From Lineus longissimus (taxonomy: Eukaryota > Nemertea > Pilidiophora > Heteronemertea > Lineidae): DNA of 64,000 bases. A model generated the notes under the pieces. That model searched no databases. It had not been told where the DNA came from and saw only the letters and a program-made list of their open reading frames with translations. The position numbers and the translations under genes were made by a program. The DNA lies in NCBI RefSeq assembly GCF_910592395.1, contig NC_088317.1, positions 9,982,001 to 10,046,000 of the forward strand. Reading direction: 5' to 3'. Numbering within the stretch: position 1 is the first letter of the stretch; every line of letters begins with the position of its first letter. This document shows, piece by piece, positions 46,050 to 57,010 of the stretch.

Positions 46050-48510
46050 AAGAGGCCTGTCCAAAGTAACGTCACAGCCAAATCGAACTAAAAACAACAA
46101 AACTATACAAACTATACTGTCCAAACGTAATAGCTAAGTCGCCCATGAGCTAGGATGACGGTGTTTACAGGAATTATCCTATGTGAGCGCTGTCCAGACG
46201 TCACAGCCAAGTCGTATTGGGGAAACATTGTCCTCTATGCTATGCTAATTTAATTGTCACAGCCAAATTATCTAGAGACCTCGAAGCCGATTTAAAAGCT
46301 GAAGGGGCCCCCCCCCCCCCCCCCCCCCCCTGGAAAAAGTGTCCGGGCCTATTGTATTCTGACAGATTAAGGCATATGATATAATATATAGTTCTATTGA
46401 GGAGGCGATGACCGTCAATTGCACAGCGCATAATATAGAATCCTTTCTTCTCGGACATTTTATTCTAGTTCATTTTAAACATCTACACCGATGAATAGGG
46501 AAAAAATGTCCTCCATGATGTCTGTTCAAACATCATAGCCATGTCATCCAGAGACTCTGATGACGGTGTACAGGGGAAACACTGTCCTCTATGAGCTCTG
46601 TCCACAAACGTAACAGCCAGGTCATCCAGAGACTCGGATGACGGTGCACAGGGGAACCATATCCTATACGAGGCCTGTCCAACGTCACAGCCAAGTCGGC
46701 CGCCCAGAGGATGACGGTGTTTAGGGGAATAGTCCTCCATGCACTCTTAGAAATAAAGGTTTTTCAGCTCTTGAAAAACCTTTAATGGTTTTTCAGCCAA
46801 CACAAATATGGACCCCGTAGAGGTTTTTCAAGGAAGTAAAAAAACCCTTAAAGGTTTTTAACGATCTCAAAAACCATTTAGGGTTTTTCATTTTACCAAA
46901 AAACCTCTACGGGGTCCATATTTGTGTTGGCCAAAAACCCTTAAATGGTTTTTCAGAAGCTCAAAAACCTTTATTTTTAAGAGTGTGCGGCATCCGAATA
47001 TCATAGCCAATTAGACATCTAGCGATACGGATTTCGGTGTAGAGGGGAAACATTGTCTTTTATGAATCATGTATGTCAAAAGGTCACAGCTTCGTCATCC
47101 AGAGACTTGGACGAGAGTGTATAAAGGAAATATATATTAAATATAAAAAAGGCCGGTTTAAAGTCACAGCCACGATGACGGTGTTTACGCAATGAGGTCT
47201 GTCCAAACGTCACAGCCAAGTCAACAAGAGACATGGATACAGTTTATGCGGGAAACATAGTCCTCTATGAGGTTTGTCCAAACGCCACAATGCCAATATA
47301 AGTCATTCCGCAGAGACTTGGAGGACGGTGCATAGGGGAAACATGAGTTCTGTCAAATTAACGCCATCAAGAGACTTGGACGAGGGTGTATGAGGAGAAA
47401 TATGATATTCTATGTGAGGCCGGTCCAAACGTCACAGCTAAGTCGCCCAGGAGCTAGGATGACGTCACTAGTCCAAACGTCACAGCCACGTCATTCGGCA
47501 GAGAAATGAATGACTGTTTATAAGGGAAATATTGTCCTCTATGAAGTCATTCTAAACGTCACAGCCTTGCAAGTCCTTCTGCAGCGAGACATGAATGACT
47601 GTATCAAGGGGAAACATTGTTCTCTATGAGATCAGTCCAAACGTCACAGCCAAGTCATTGCTGAGACATGAATGACTACATTATTATTTGTCCTCTATGA
47701 GGTCTGTCCAAACGTCAAAGCCAATATGCATGGGAGAATTGTCATCTTTGAGGTCAGTCCAAACGTCACAACCAAGTCATTCTGCAAAGACATAAATGAC
47801 TGTATCAAGGGGAAACATTGTCCTCTATGAGATCAGTCCAAACGTCACAACCAAGTCAATGCTGAGACATAATGACTGCGTATAAAGGGGAAACATTGTC
47901 CTCTATGAGATCAGTCAAAACGTCACAACCAAGTCAATGCTGAGACATAATGACTGTGTATAGGGGAAACATTGTCCTCTATGAGATCAGTCAAAACGTC
48001 ACAACCAAGTCATTGCTGATACATAAATGACTGTGTATAGGGGAAACATTGTCCTCTATGAGGTCAGTCAAACGTCACAACCAAGTCATTGCTGAGACAT
48101 AATGACTGTAGGGGAAATATTGTCCTCTATGAGGTCCAAACGTCACAACCAAGCCATTATGCAGAGACATAAATGACTGCGTATAGGGGAAACGTTGTCC
48201 TCTATGAGATCAGTCCAAACGTCAAGTCATTGCTGACACATAAATGACTGCGTATAGGGGAACATTGTCCTCTATGAGATATCAGTCAAAACGTCACAAC
48301 CAAGTCAATGCTGAGACATAATGACAGTGTATAGGGGAAACTTTGTCCTCCATGAGGTCAGTTCAAACGCACAACCAAGTCATTCTGCAGAGACATAGTG
48401 TATAGGGGAAACATTGTCCTCTACGAGGTCAGTCCAAACGTCACAACCAAGTCATTCTGCAGAGACATAAATGACTGTACGTGTATAGGGGAAACATCTC
48501 TGTAAAACGT
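46050..48510 (+). repeat. satellite with unit of about 76 bp
   Basis: About 25-30 degenerate copies of a unit containing GTCCTCTATGAGGTCAGTCC, AAACGTCACAGCCAAGTCATT, a CTGAGACAT.AATGACTG stretch and GTATAGGGGAAACATT. Periods range from 73 to 80 bp. The most regular part is 47700-48300; copies left of 47000 are more diverged (for example GAGGATGACGGTGTTTA variants). The MITE at 46742-46985 interrupts it, and a 24-base poly-C run lies at about 46307-46330. Confidence 0.85.
46742..46985. mobile_element. MITE-like palindromic element inside the satellite
   Basis: 244 bp with ends CACTCTTAGAAATAAAGG and the inverted CCTTTATTTTTAAGAGTG. The whole element is a large imperfect palindrome: GACCCCGTAGAGGTTTTT on the left mirrors AAAAACCTCTACGGGGTC on the right. 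The inside repeats AAAAACC/GGTTTTT words. Both flanks allow a TG duplication. No coding capacity. Confidence 0.85.
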
Positions 48511-48686
48511 TGCATATAGAAATCAAATATCATAGATCATAGTCTCCTCGGTTAAGTACAACAGCATCCAAAGTTTTCCCATCAATGAGGTTGACTGAAT
48601 TTTTTCAGGATTTGAGATAGCCCACCTTCAATTATTGTCCTCGATGACGTCTGTCTAAATGCTAAGCGCTATAGCATGACGGGGGG

Positions 48687-48780
48687 CATCCTGAGGAAAT
48701 CAGGGGTTGTAATGTTCGCTTCTCCGGCCATGCACGGTGGGCCGGAGAAGCGAACATTAACCCCTGATTTCCTCAGGATG
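48687..48780. repeat. near-perfect long hairpin (arms of about 42 bp)
   Basis: Bases 48687-48729 (CATCCTGAGGAAATCAGGGG...) and 48740-48780 are inverted copies with about two unpaired bases and a 10-base loop (ATGCACGGTG). A poly-G stretch sits on each side. It could be a collapsed small transposon or a foldback duplication. Transcribed, it would make a long, almost fully paired stem, more like a siRNA precursor than a normal microRNA. Confidence 0.85.
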
Positions 48781-48865
48781 GACGGGGGGGGGAGCTTTGT
48801 GGTCGTGCTCTGAGGTCTAGGCCAAGAGCTGAGCACAATGATCAAAGGCACATTGCTGTGTTGCA

Positions 48866-51800
48866 TCATGGAGGTATATAACCTCCATGGTTGCATGTGC
48901 CATGTGTAATGTCATATATACATATACATATACATATATTACTGCAAATAGGCTTTTTAGCAGGTTTTTTCTTCTTAACTTTTTCTGCTGATTGCGGGAG
49001 TGCGGTGGGGTGGAAGCGAGGGTTTAGGATTGGTTTTGGGTCCAGGCTAAATGACTCAGATTTGTAGTGGGCATCTATCTGGTTTTTAAATATATTTAGA
49101 GACTCTGCGTTAACAATATGGTTTGGTAGGCTGTTCCATGGGTCAATGACTCGGTTTGAGAAAAAATACTTTCGTGTATCCATCCTGGCTCTAGGTTTGT
49201 GGAGTTTAAAAGAATGCCCTCTGGTCAGGTGTTTATCATCAGCTGGTCTGAGTAGTTTTTCTCCTTCAATATTATAAAATCCATGTGAGATTTTATACGC
49301 CTCTATCAAATCTCCTCGTAACCTTCTATATGCAAGACTAGGTAAACCTACGAGCTTTAATCTCTCTTCGTAGCTTTTGTCCCTCATACCTGGAATCATC
49401 TTTGTAGCACGTCTTTGTACATTTTCCAGCACTGTTACGTCTTTCTTCAAATGGGGCGACCAAATCACGTTTGCATATTCTAGGTGAGGTCTCACCAGGC
49501 TTTTAAATAGGATGGCAAACATCTTCGAATCCAGGTATTCGAAAGATCTCCTGATCATGCCTACCACTTTGGTGGCTGTATTTGCCACAGTTTCTACATG
49601 CTTGCTGAAGCTTAGTCTGTTATCGAAGGTGACTCCTAAATCTTTTTCAATGTCAGTTTCTTTAATTTCATTTCTTATACCATTTTTTGTCAGGAAGTAT
49701 TCTTTATGATTGTTATTTCGCCCATAATGCATTCGTTTGCATTTATCAGTGTTGAAACCTAATTGCCATTTAAGTGACCAGTAATCTAGGCTGATCAAAT
49801 CCCTTTGCAATCCTATACTATCTGCAGGGCTTCGAATCCTTGCAATGATCTTGGCATCATCTGCAAACATTTCAGAAAAGTTCTCGACACACTCCGGTAA
49901 GTCATTTACATAGTAGACAAACAATGTTGGGCCCAGAACACTGCCTTGGGGGACTCCACTCCTAACTGATGTCCATGCCGATGCAGATCCATTTACCATG
50001 ACTCTTTGCTTTCTGTCAGTAATGAAGTCACAGACCCAATCATAATTCTTGCCTTTTATTCCATAATTTCTCAGCTTGACTTTCAATCGCTCATGGGGTA
50101 CTGAATCGAAAGCCTTTGAAAAATCTAGGTAGATTACGTCTACAGGATGTCCTTTGTCAAGGATTTCGGTTATTCTATCCATTGATTCAAGTAACTGTGT
50201 AATGCAAGATCTTCCCTTTTGAAAGCCATGTTGAGATTTGGATACAGCAGCTCTTAGATGGTCGTTTAACCTGGTCCTTACAAAATCCTCCATGATTTTG
50301 CATATTATTGATGTTAGGCTTATCGGCCTATAATTTCCGCAGTCAGACTTACTTCCTTTTTTATGTAAGGCTGTGATCTGTGCCTTCTTCCAATCGGACG
50401 GCAGTTTTCCTTCATTCAATGACTTATTTAAAAGTAAACTTAGCGGTATTGCCAGTTCATTACTAAGTTCCTTTAGAACCCTCGGATGGATGCCATCTGG
50501 TCCAGGTGATTTAGATACCTTGAGTTCTTCAAGCTTTTTCCGTACCTCTGCTGGAGTTATGAAAAGTTCTAGATTTATATCATTAGGGTCCATGGGCTCT
50601 AGATCAGGGGGCGGTATATTGCTTTTATCCTCAATGGTGAAAACACTGGTGAAGAAATCATTTAAAACCTCTGCCTTTTCATGATCATTTTCAGTTTGGT
50701 TTCCATCTCTGTTCGTCAGATTTGGTATTCCGCACTTTGTCTTCATTTTTGATCTGGCATATTGATAGAAAGCTTTTGGGTTTCTTTTAGCATTTTCTGC
50801 AATTTCCCTTTCATGATTCTTTTTTGCCTTTCTGACCTCCCACTTCACCTGGTTCCTTAGCCTAGCATACATATCATAGTCTTTACCCTCCTTAGTTTCT
50901 AGATACCTCTTATAGGCTTCCCTTTTCTTTTTAACCTTAGCTAGGGCTTTAGGGTTTAACCACAATGGTTTTCGTCTGGCTGTTGGGTTGTGTCGTCTTA
51001 GTGGCACATACTTCTTTGTCGTCTCCAGTATTTTGTCTTTTATGAAGGTCCAAGTATCTTTAGTATCCAGGTTACTGATATGTTTATCCCATTCTATGTC
51101 CGCATGCTCTCTCCTCATACTGTCAAAGTCTGCCTTGGTGAAAGCAGATTTCATGCACTCTGAGTGGTCCCCTGGGACATAACATCTGTATAAAAAGTTA
51201 ATGCAAGAATGGTGGCTTTTTCCTAATGGTGGAAGCATATGGATTTCATTTATCATGTCCTGTTCGTTTGTGAAGACTAAGTCCAATACATTTGGTCGGT
51301 TTTCACCTCTATGATGAGTAGGTTTCGTTACATGCTGAAACCAGAAACAGTCTCTAATGGTTTCTAGGAAGCGGCTTGCTGGATGGTTTGGGCTTGCATT
51401 TGACATTATATTTGTCCAGTCGATCTCAGGATGGTTTGTATCTCCCATTACTAGATAATGACTATATTTACGATTGCTAGCTGAGCGAAGCGCATTTCTC
51501 TGTTTTTCATTAGCTAATTCTGTAGAATTTGGAGATCTGTATAGACATCCGACTAGTAAGGTGTCATTATCACGCAATTTTATCTCAAGCCATACACTCT
51601 CATCAAATTTCTCCTCTAGATTCACTTCCACCGTTGAGATGAAGTTTCGTACATAAATGCCAACTCCTCTGTGGGGACCTGTAACATTTCCTAAGTTTGA
51701 GTAAAAGGTGAAACCATTTATATTGAACTCCGACGCCTGTACAACATATCGTGAATTTTTTGGTATTAATTCGGTCACACTGATTATGTCTGCATCAGTA

Positions 51801-51985
51801 CTTTCTATTAACAGTTCAAGTTCCGGCCTTTTATTGACTAGACTATCTGCATTTAATGAGAGGCATTTGAATCCAAATTTTGAACGTGCATCTAAATTAA
51901 CTTCTGAAGTAGGTGCTGAAAATAAATTATAACTGCGTGTATGTACATTGTCTCTGAAAATTTGTGCATTTTCTACCTCCTCTCC
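48866..51985 (-). CDS. CR1-type LINE ORF2: endonuclease and reverse transcriptase
   Basis: The frame is uninterrupted from the end of ORF1 to 48866. The N-terminal part is an AP-type endonuclease: CLSLNADSLVNKR, then ISVTELIPKN, GVGIYVRN, VGCLYRSPNS, MGDTNHPEIDW and a C-terminal SHHS. Reverse transcriptase follows with a PGPDGIHPRVL fingers block, LDFSKAFDSVPHERL, GVPQGSVLGPTLFVYYVNDL and the catalytic FADDAKI. The thumb and C-terminal part end with WNSLPNHIVNAESLNIF. The frame overlaps the ORF1 stop and has no obvious ATG, so it probably starts by re-initiation. The last residues (ICICICIY) come from the 3' microsatellite. With all catalytic residues present the enzyme could be active, although ORF1 of this copy is frameshifted. 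Confidence 0.85.
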   Translation of the reverse strand, partial: GEEVENAQIFRDNVHTRSYNLFSAPTSEVNLDARSKFGFKCLSLNADSLVNKRPELELLIESTDADIISVTELIPKNSRYVVQASEFNINGFTFYSNLGNVTGPHRGVGIYVRNFISTVEVNLEEKFDESVWLEIKLRDNDTLLVGCLYRSPNSTELANEKQRNALRSASNRKYSHYLVMGDTNHPEIDWTNIMSNASPNHPASRFLETIRDCFWFQHVTKPTHHRGENRPNVLDLVFTNEQDMINEIHMLPPLGKSHHSCINFLYRCYVPGDHSECMKSAFTKADFDSMRREHADIEWDKHISNLDTKDTWTFIKDKILETTKKYVPLRRHNPTARRKPLWLNPKALAKVKKKREAYKRYLETKEGKDYDMYARLRNQVKWEVRKAKKNHEREIAENAKRNPKAFYQYARSKMKTKCGIPNLTNRDGNQTENDHEKAEVLNDFFTSVFTIEDKSNIPPPDLEPMDPNDINLELFITPAEVRKKLEELKVSKSPGPDGIHPRVLKELSNELAIPLSLLLNKSLNEGKLPSDWKKAQITALHKKGSKSDCGNYRPISLTSIICKIMEDFVRTRLNDHLRAAVSKSQHGFQKGRSCITQLLESMDRITEILDKGHPVDVIYLDFSKAFDSVPHERLKVKLRNYGIKGKNYDWVCDFITDRKQRVMVNGSASAWTSVRSGVPQGSVLGPTLFVYYVNDLPECVENFSEMFADDAKIIARIRSPADSIGLQRDLISLDYWSLKWQLGFNTDKCKRMHYGRNNNHKEYFLTKNGIRNEIKETDIEKDLGVTFDNRLSFSKHVETVANTATKVVGMIRRSFEYLDSKMFAILFKSLVRPHLEYANVIWSPHLKKDVTVLENVQRRATKMIPGMRDKSYEERLKLVGLPSLAYRRLRGDLIEAYKISHGFYNIEGEKLLRPADDKHLTRGHSFKLHKPRARMDTRKYFFSNRVIDPWNSLPNHIVNAESLNIFKNQIDAHYKSESFSLDPKPILNPRFHPTALPQSAEKVKKKKPAKKPICSNICICICIYDITHGTCNHGGYIPP

Positions 51986-53095
51986 TCTTCTTTCTCCTTG
52001 GCTCTCATCATTTCGTAGTATGCCTTGGCTTCCTTCTGTTGTAATGGGGTCTGGTTCTTCTTCATGAAGATCTTCCTCATCACTGGGTTTTGGTGATCCT
52101 TGAGGGCACCACTTGCCCTGAGTATACGGTTTTTTGCCTTACTGTCCTTTATTTCTACTATCATTTTCTTTGGATAGTCTTCGGTTTTTCTGCCAGTTCT
52201 CCTGATTTTACCAAATGTTACCTCGTTTTGATCAATGGCATCACAGATTTGTTTGAACTTCTCTCGGTCTTCTTCAATTCTGAGTTCAGTCTCCTCCTGC
52301 TCGCTCTCCGGGACGTTAAATACCACTATACTGTCCTCTCTCTGGCTTCGGAGTTGAATCTCACGTGCACTTTTGGAAACCAGTGCATCTTGTGCATCTT
52401 TGTCAAGGGTTGAACTACTTGGCATTTCCGCTATCTGTAGTTTAACTTCATCTTTAATTTTATGAGGTATTTCATTTACTTGTTCTCGAATGATAGTGAG
52501 GCTGTGTTCTAACACACTTTGTCTCTTTTCTAGTTTAGAGTAAGCCTGGAGAAGTTTACCGGCTGATTTATTGCATTTATGACAGTACCAGTGAATACTA
52601 CTTTCCTCATTTGATTTTTCCTTTAGAAAGGCATAATTCTCTACAGATACATTTTCACAAATGGCATGGTGCCAAAATTCACACAGTTCACACTGAAGTG
52701 CATCTTGCTCTTCTTCCACTTTGTTCTTACAAGAGCCACAGTTTACGTGCTCACTTTCAATTACAGATTCATCATTGCCAGATTTTGAGCTTTCCTTATC
52801 TTGTAGGTGATGGAAGATCTTGATCCTCTACGCTGACCTTGTATACCACCACTGGCACTGGCCATGGTAGGGAACCGTATTGCAGTACATGCTTTGCATA
52901 GAAATTGGTCCCCTTGGGCATATGATACCCCTTTGGTTGCTTTACAGTCTTGGCACTTTGGTGGCATTTTATATTCTAGCTTTGCAATGAACACAAACAG
53001 CAGTCAAGCAGCAGCAAAAAAGCCAGGAGCGATTGTAAGCAGCATGCATACAGTAGATTATATAGTCACTACCTTACCTCAATTCCTATAAGGCT
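48918..53095 (-). mobile_element. CR1-group LINE, nearly full length
   Basis: The element runs from about 53095 (5') to about 48918 (3') and contains ORF1 and ORF2. The 3' end is a short microsatellite of TATATG/CATATA units (48915-48940), a typical CR1-like tail without poly-A. The 5' border is not sharp; it abuts the inverted-arm element starting at 53099. No target duplication was established. Confidence 0.75.
51973..52994 (-). pseudogene. CR1-type LINE ORF1 with PHD finger (one frameshift)
   Basis: Two overlapping frames make one ORF1. 52994-52761 starts MPPKCQDCK and has a small CxxC...CxxC zinc site (CQDC, CKAC). 52719-51973 holds a PHD-type finger (CGSC, CELCEFWHHAIC, WYCHKC), a coiled coil (LQAYSKLEKRQSVLEHSL...) and a C-terminal basic region. 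About one base near 52790-52800 breaks the join. ORF1 proteins of this kind bind the element's RNA; a PHD finger is known in ORF1 of several CR1-group LINEs. The ORF1 stop lies within the start of ORF2. Confidence 0.75.
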
Positions 53096-53119
53096 TCTTA
53101 GGCCAGTCAAATTAGCAAG

Positions 53120-53760
53120 TTGACCCACCACAAATTGCAAAAGAAATGATTCCACCTGTATTCATTCAGGAATGACCCCCTAAACACCATACTAAAAATC
53201 TCAATGAATCCAAATAGGGGAAGGGGATCAAATATGCTAATTTATGCTAATTAGTAGCCAAATATAGGGAAACAATGACTTTTGTCCAAAATCATCCAAA
53301 TTAGTCAATCAAGGTGTCTAATCATATGTTTTCGGTATCAAGGAAATCAATGAAACCATTCTTGACGAGAAAAAATATGTTGCATCGTGGGTAATATGAT
53401 AATTGGTCACCAATTTTTGTCGATTTTCGACGAAATCTTGATATTAGTAATTTTCGTCAAAAATTCTCATTTTGTGACCATTTAAGAGTCTACCCCAATG
53501 GACTTAGAGGCAATGAAACTTAGGAAATATGGTTTTAAAACAATAAAAGGCATTGCATCATGTGAAATATGCCAATTACCCACCGCAAGTGCTGATTGAA
53601 ATGGATACTTTTCTAGTCATTTAGTCATCGTCATCATCATTGTCAATGTCACTGTCATTCATTACAATAAGTTCAATGTTTGTGCAACTGGTAGCCTCGC
53701 AGTGGCAGCAGGCAGAAGAACATAGAAGGCCATGCCTCAGACGTGTGCATCTAAGTGTGT
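53120..53760 (-). repeat. left inverted arm, containing a second CXC tail
   Basis: Reverse complement of 56335-56980. On the minus strand, 53760-53640 encodes a CXC-type tail like the one on the right (TLRCTRLRHGLLCSSACCHC... ending DNDDDDD and stop), with one Cys changed to Arg. Beyond it lies the same A/T-rich 3' flank as in the right arm. The frame called on the plus strand from 53640 runs backward through this tail and is not real before about 53762. Confidence 0.85.
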
Positions 53761-53761
53761 A

Positions 53762-56473
53762 TGGAGTCATTCCTGTTCTTACTTTCAATCAGCCCCTCTT
53801 CTGGAAGGCTACGCTCATCAAAGCATCAGAACGGGTTACAAGCTGTGTCAAATCTCTTGTGCTGAGATTAGGTGGATTTTATTTGCAAATGAGCTTCCTT
53901 GGCAGTATGGCCTATCTGATGGCAGGCTCAGGTTTGCAGGAATTGTTGGAAACAGTGTACGCTGCCAATAGTGTGAAGCACATCCAAACAGGCAAGGCGG
54001 TTTCAAGGGCAATTCGAGGACACTTATTGTTGTACGGGGCTTTACAAACTAAGCTAGTTACAAATGCCTTCAATCTACCCTTGCCAGCTTGTGCAGATGA
54101 TAGTGAGGAGCAGAAGAATGGAATTCAAATAGATCCTGATGAAACACAGACACCGCATGAAGACACCAATCTCAATGATTTAGAAGGTACTGCGTAACTT
54201 CTCGATGGGTTACTTGATTGGGAAAGTTATGATGATGCCCTCTTGTCCGAAATTCTCGGTCGAATCAATGAAAAAATCAAGCAGGAAAGAGAAAGCTTGA
54301 CGAACTCTGGGACAGTTCAACTCTGGTTCCAGTTCATGGACATGGTGCAATTTGTATGTACATTCATCAAGGCGGAACGTACTGGAAACTGGAATCTCTA
54401 CTTGAGTACTGTGCAAGAAATGCTCCCATACTTTGCAGCATCTGGACATAATCTGTACACTAAATCTGCATATGTGTATCTTCAGAATATGGCATGCCTT
54501 GGAGATGACCATCCAGATGTATACAACAGTTTTTTTAGAAGGACATCATGTGGTACGGAGAAGTCACAGATATTTGGCTGGACTTTCAACATATCTGATT
54601 ATTGAGCAGATGCTAATGAGAAGCGTTAAGAGTCGCGGAGGACTGACTAGAGGTAGAGGCATGAATGAGATGCAAAGACTGGTTTGGCTGCTTTCAATGC
54701 CTGCATGCGCTCAGGTGAATAATGCCATGCAGACTCTTACTGGTGTGCGATATGAACCAAGAGAACAACACAAAGAGATGGCCAAGGCTCGACAAAACCG
54801 GGATATGAAAGACATGTATAAACTGCTGAACGCATTCAAGCAATGGGATCCCTTTGTACAAGACACATCGCTCCAAGGCCTTATAAATGGGATAACAGCC
54901 GACGAAAGTGTGAATGCAGACAAGGCACATCAGGTTGGACAAAGCATTCTTGAATCCATGGTTAGTGAAAATGTCCAGGAGTATTCGTTTAAAAGGAAAT
55001 CTCAGGCAGTCACGTCAGGTTCCAAAACAGCACTGACAATTAAGAATGAAAAGGTACAAGTCGATCCCCAACTTCTGTTTCAGAGATTGTGCGTCATTGC
55101 TAACAGTGAAGATAATCCAGCCACCGCATTCGAGTACGATTTGTGTAGTTTTCCAGCAGCACTTTTTGAATCCCCAGTTCTGCCAAGACAAGCTAATAAA
55201 GCATCTCTTGCGGATGCAATGTGGGAAATTGTGAAAGATTATCAGCCCGAATCTGTTCCCAAATTTGGTGTCAACTTTGTCGTGGATGGAGGTGCATTAC
55301 TTATGTGGTTACCTTGGCCACATTGGAAAAGCTTTGAGGACATTGGTAAAATGTATGTTGATTACATTTCCCGGAAATATGGTACGCCAACAGTCGTGTT
55401 CGATGGATACGAGGATGGGTCTTCAATAAAGGATGTGACGCACATACGACCTACAGGAGGTTGTGCGGGGATAAGTGTCATCTTCACCGGACAAACAATC
55501 CTCTGTATGAAGAAGGAAAACTTCCTAAAGAACAAGGACAACAAGCAGTGTTTCCTCAAAATGCTTGGTAATATGTTAGAAATGACTGGATGCCAAATAA
55601 TTCATGCGGAGGGCGATGCAGATGCAATGATCGTTGATGCAGCTATTGAATCTGCAATATCAATCCAAACTGTCCATGTTGGTGACGACACCGATTTACT
55701 CGTACTGCTATGTTACCATGCGGATATCAACTCATACGACATCTTCTTCAGACCAGAGCCCAAGGCAAATTCAACCAAGCATAGAGTCTGGGACATAGAG
55801 AAGACGAAAGCCACACTTGGTGAAAATGTGTGTTCACACATCTTATTTATTTATACTATACTAGGATGTGACTCAACTTCAAGAGTACAAGGAATTGGCA
55901 AAGCCGACGCACTAAAAATGATCATAAAGAATGCAAAGTTCTGAAAACTTGCCCAGGTTTTCAGTGGCGATAATGACACTCCCAAGGAGGATATCACCAA
56001 GGAAGGGGAGGAAGCCTTAGTAGGCGTTTTTAACGGAGCAGAAAAAGATGATCTGAACAGTTTGCGTTATTAAACGATATTGTGATAAGGTGAAAAAGGG
56101 TTCGAAAGCAGTAGAGGCAAAGAATTTGCCCTCTACATCAGCTGCTGCTACATATCATAGCTTGAGAGTGTTCTTCCAAATTCAAGAGTGGAAAGGAGAT
56201 GTGTCGGACCTTGAGCCATCCGAGTGGGGCTGGAAAGAAGTCGGGGGACAGTTGTTGCCAAATACGACAGACCTGCCGGCAGCATAAAGCAAATTGCTTG
56301 AGATGTTCAGATGCGAGTGTAAAACTGGGTGCAGCACACTTAGATGCACATGTCTGAGGCATGGCCTTCTATGTTCTTCTGCCTGTAGCCACTGTGAGGG
56401 TACCAGTTGCACAAACATTGAACTTATTGTAATGAATGACAGTGACATTGACAATGAAGATGACAATGACTAA
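53762..56473 (+). pseudogene. PIN/XPG-like nuclease with C-terminal CXC (tesmin/TSO1-like) domain, broken copy
   Basis: One ancestral gene is read through several breaks. 53765-54194 gives VLTFNQPLFWKA...LGGFYLQMSFLGSMAYLMAGSG...GKAVSRAIRGHLLLYGAL; a TAA (54195-54197) interrupts, and the same frame continues to about 54530. A frameshift in a T-run follows, then an open frame to 55944. This part has the nuclease-like acidic motifs: VDGGALL, VFDGYEDGSS, HAEGDADAMIV, GDDTDLLVLL, and GCDSTSRVQGIGKADAL, which resembles the FEN/XPG helix-hairpin region. More breaks follow, then STSAAATYHSLRVFFQ (about 56135) and the Cys-rich CXC block RCECKTGCSTLRCTC..CSHC (56312-56400), ending at 56473. CXC domains bind DNA. 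Similar proteins are widely repeated in invertebrate and fish genomes as far as I recall, with no assigned function. The N-terminus is missing at the left arm. Confidence 0.7.
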
Positions 56474-56980
56474 ATGACTAGAAAAGTGTCCAATTCAATC
56501 AGTACTTGCGGTGGGTAATTAGCATATTTCACATGATGCAATGCCTTTTATTGTTTTAAAACCATATTTATTAGGTTTCATTGCCTCTAAGCCCATTGGG
56601 TTAGACTCATAAGTGGTCACAACAGGAGAATCTTTGACGAAAATTACTAATATCAAGATTTCTTAGAAAATCGGCAAAAATTGGTGACTAATTAACATAT
56701 TACCCACGATGCAACATATTTTTTCTCGTCAAGAATGGTTTCATTGATTTCCTTGATACCGAAAACATATGATTAGACACCTTGATGGACTAATTTGGAT
56801 GATTTTGGACAAAAGTCATTGTTTCCCTATATTTGGTTAGGCCTACTAATTAGCATAAATTAGCATATTTGATCCCCTTCCCCTATTTCGATTCATTGAG
56901 ATTTTTAGTATGGTGTTTAGGGGGTCATTCCTGAATGAATACAGGTGGAATCGTTTCTTTTGCAATTTGTGGTGGGTCAA
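56335..56980 (+). repeat. right inverted arm (CXC tail plus 3' flank)
   Basis: Contains the CXC-tail coding end up to 56473, then about 500 bp of A/T-rich flank ending GGTGGGTCAA. Inverted counterpart of 53120-53760. It has an extra GGCCTAC insertion near 56845 and small substitutions relative to the left arm. Confidence 0.85.
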
Positions 56981-57010
56981 GGCCTAAAATGAGCTAGATT
57001 GATTGGCCTA

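Larger units (their letters stand above)
53099..57010. mobile_element. 3.9-kb element with inverted arms of about 640 bp
   Basis: The arms 53120-53760 and 56335-56980 are inverted copies, about 90% identical by eye. The similarity extends with gaps to the outer ends (TTAGGCCAGTC at 53098 against GATTGGCCTA at 57001-57010). The enclosed DNA encodes a broken nuclease/CXC gene (53762-56473), and the arms themselves contain the end of that gene plus its 3' flank. It may be a long-TIR DNA transposon or an inverted duplication of a gene end. TCT flanks both outer ends, a possible 3-bp target duplication that is weak evidence. Confidence 0.75.

Noticed and set aside
53640-53761. N-terminal 40 residues of the plus-strand frame
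   Set aside because: They are the reverse strand of the inverted CXC tail in the left arm, not a true protein start.
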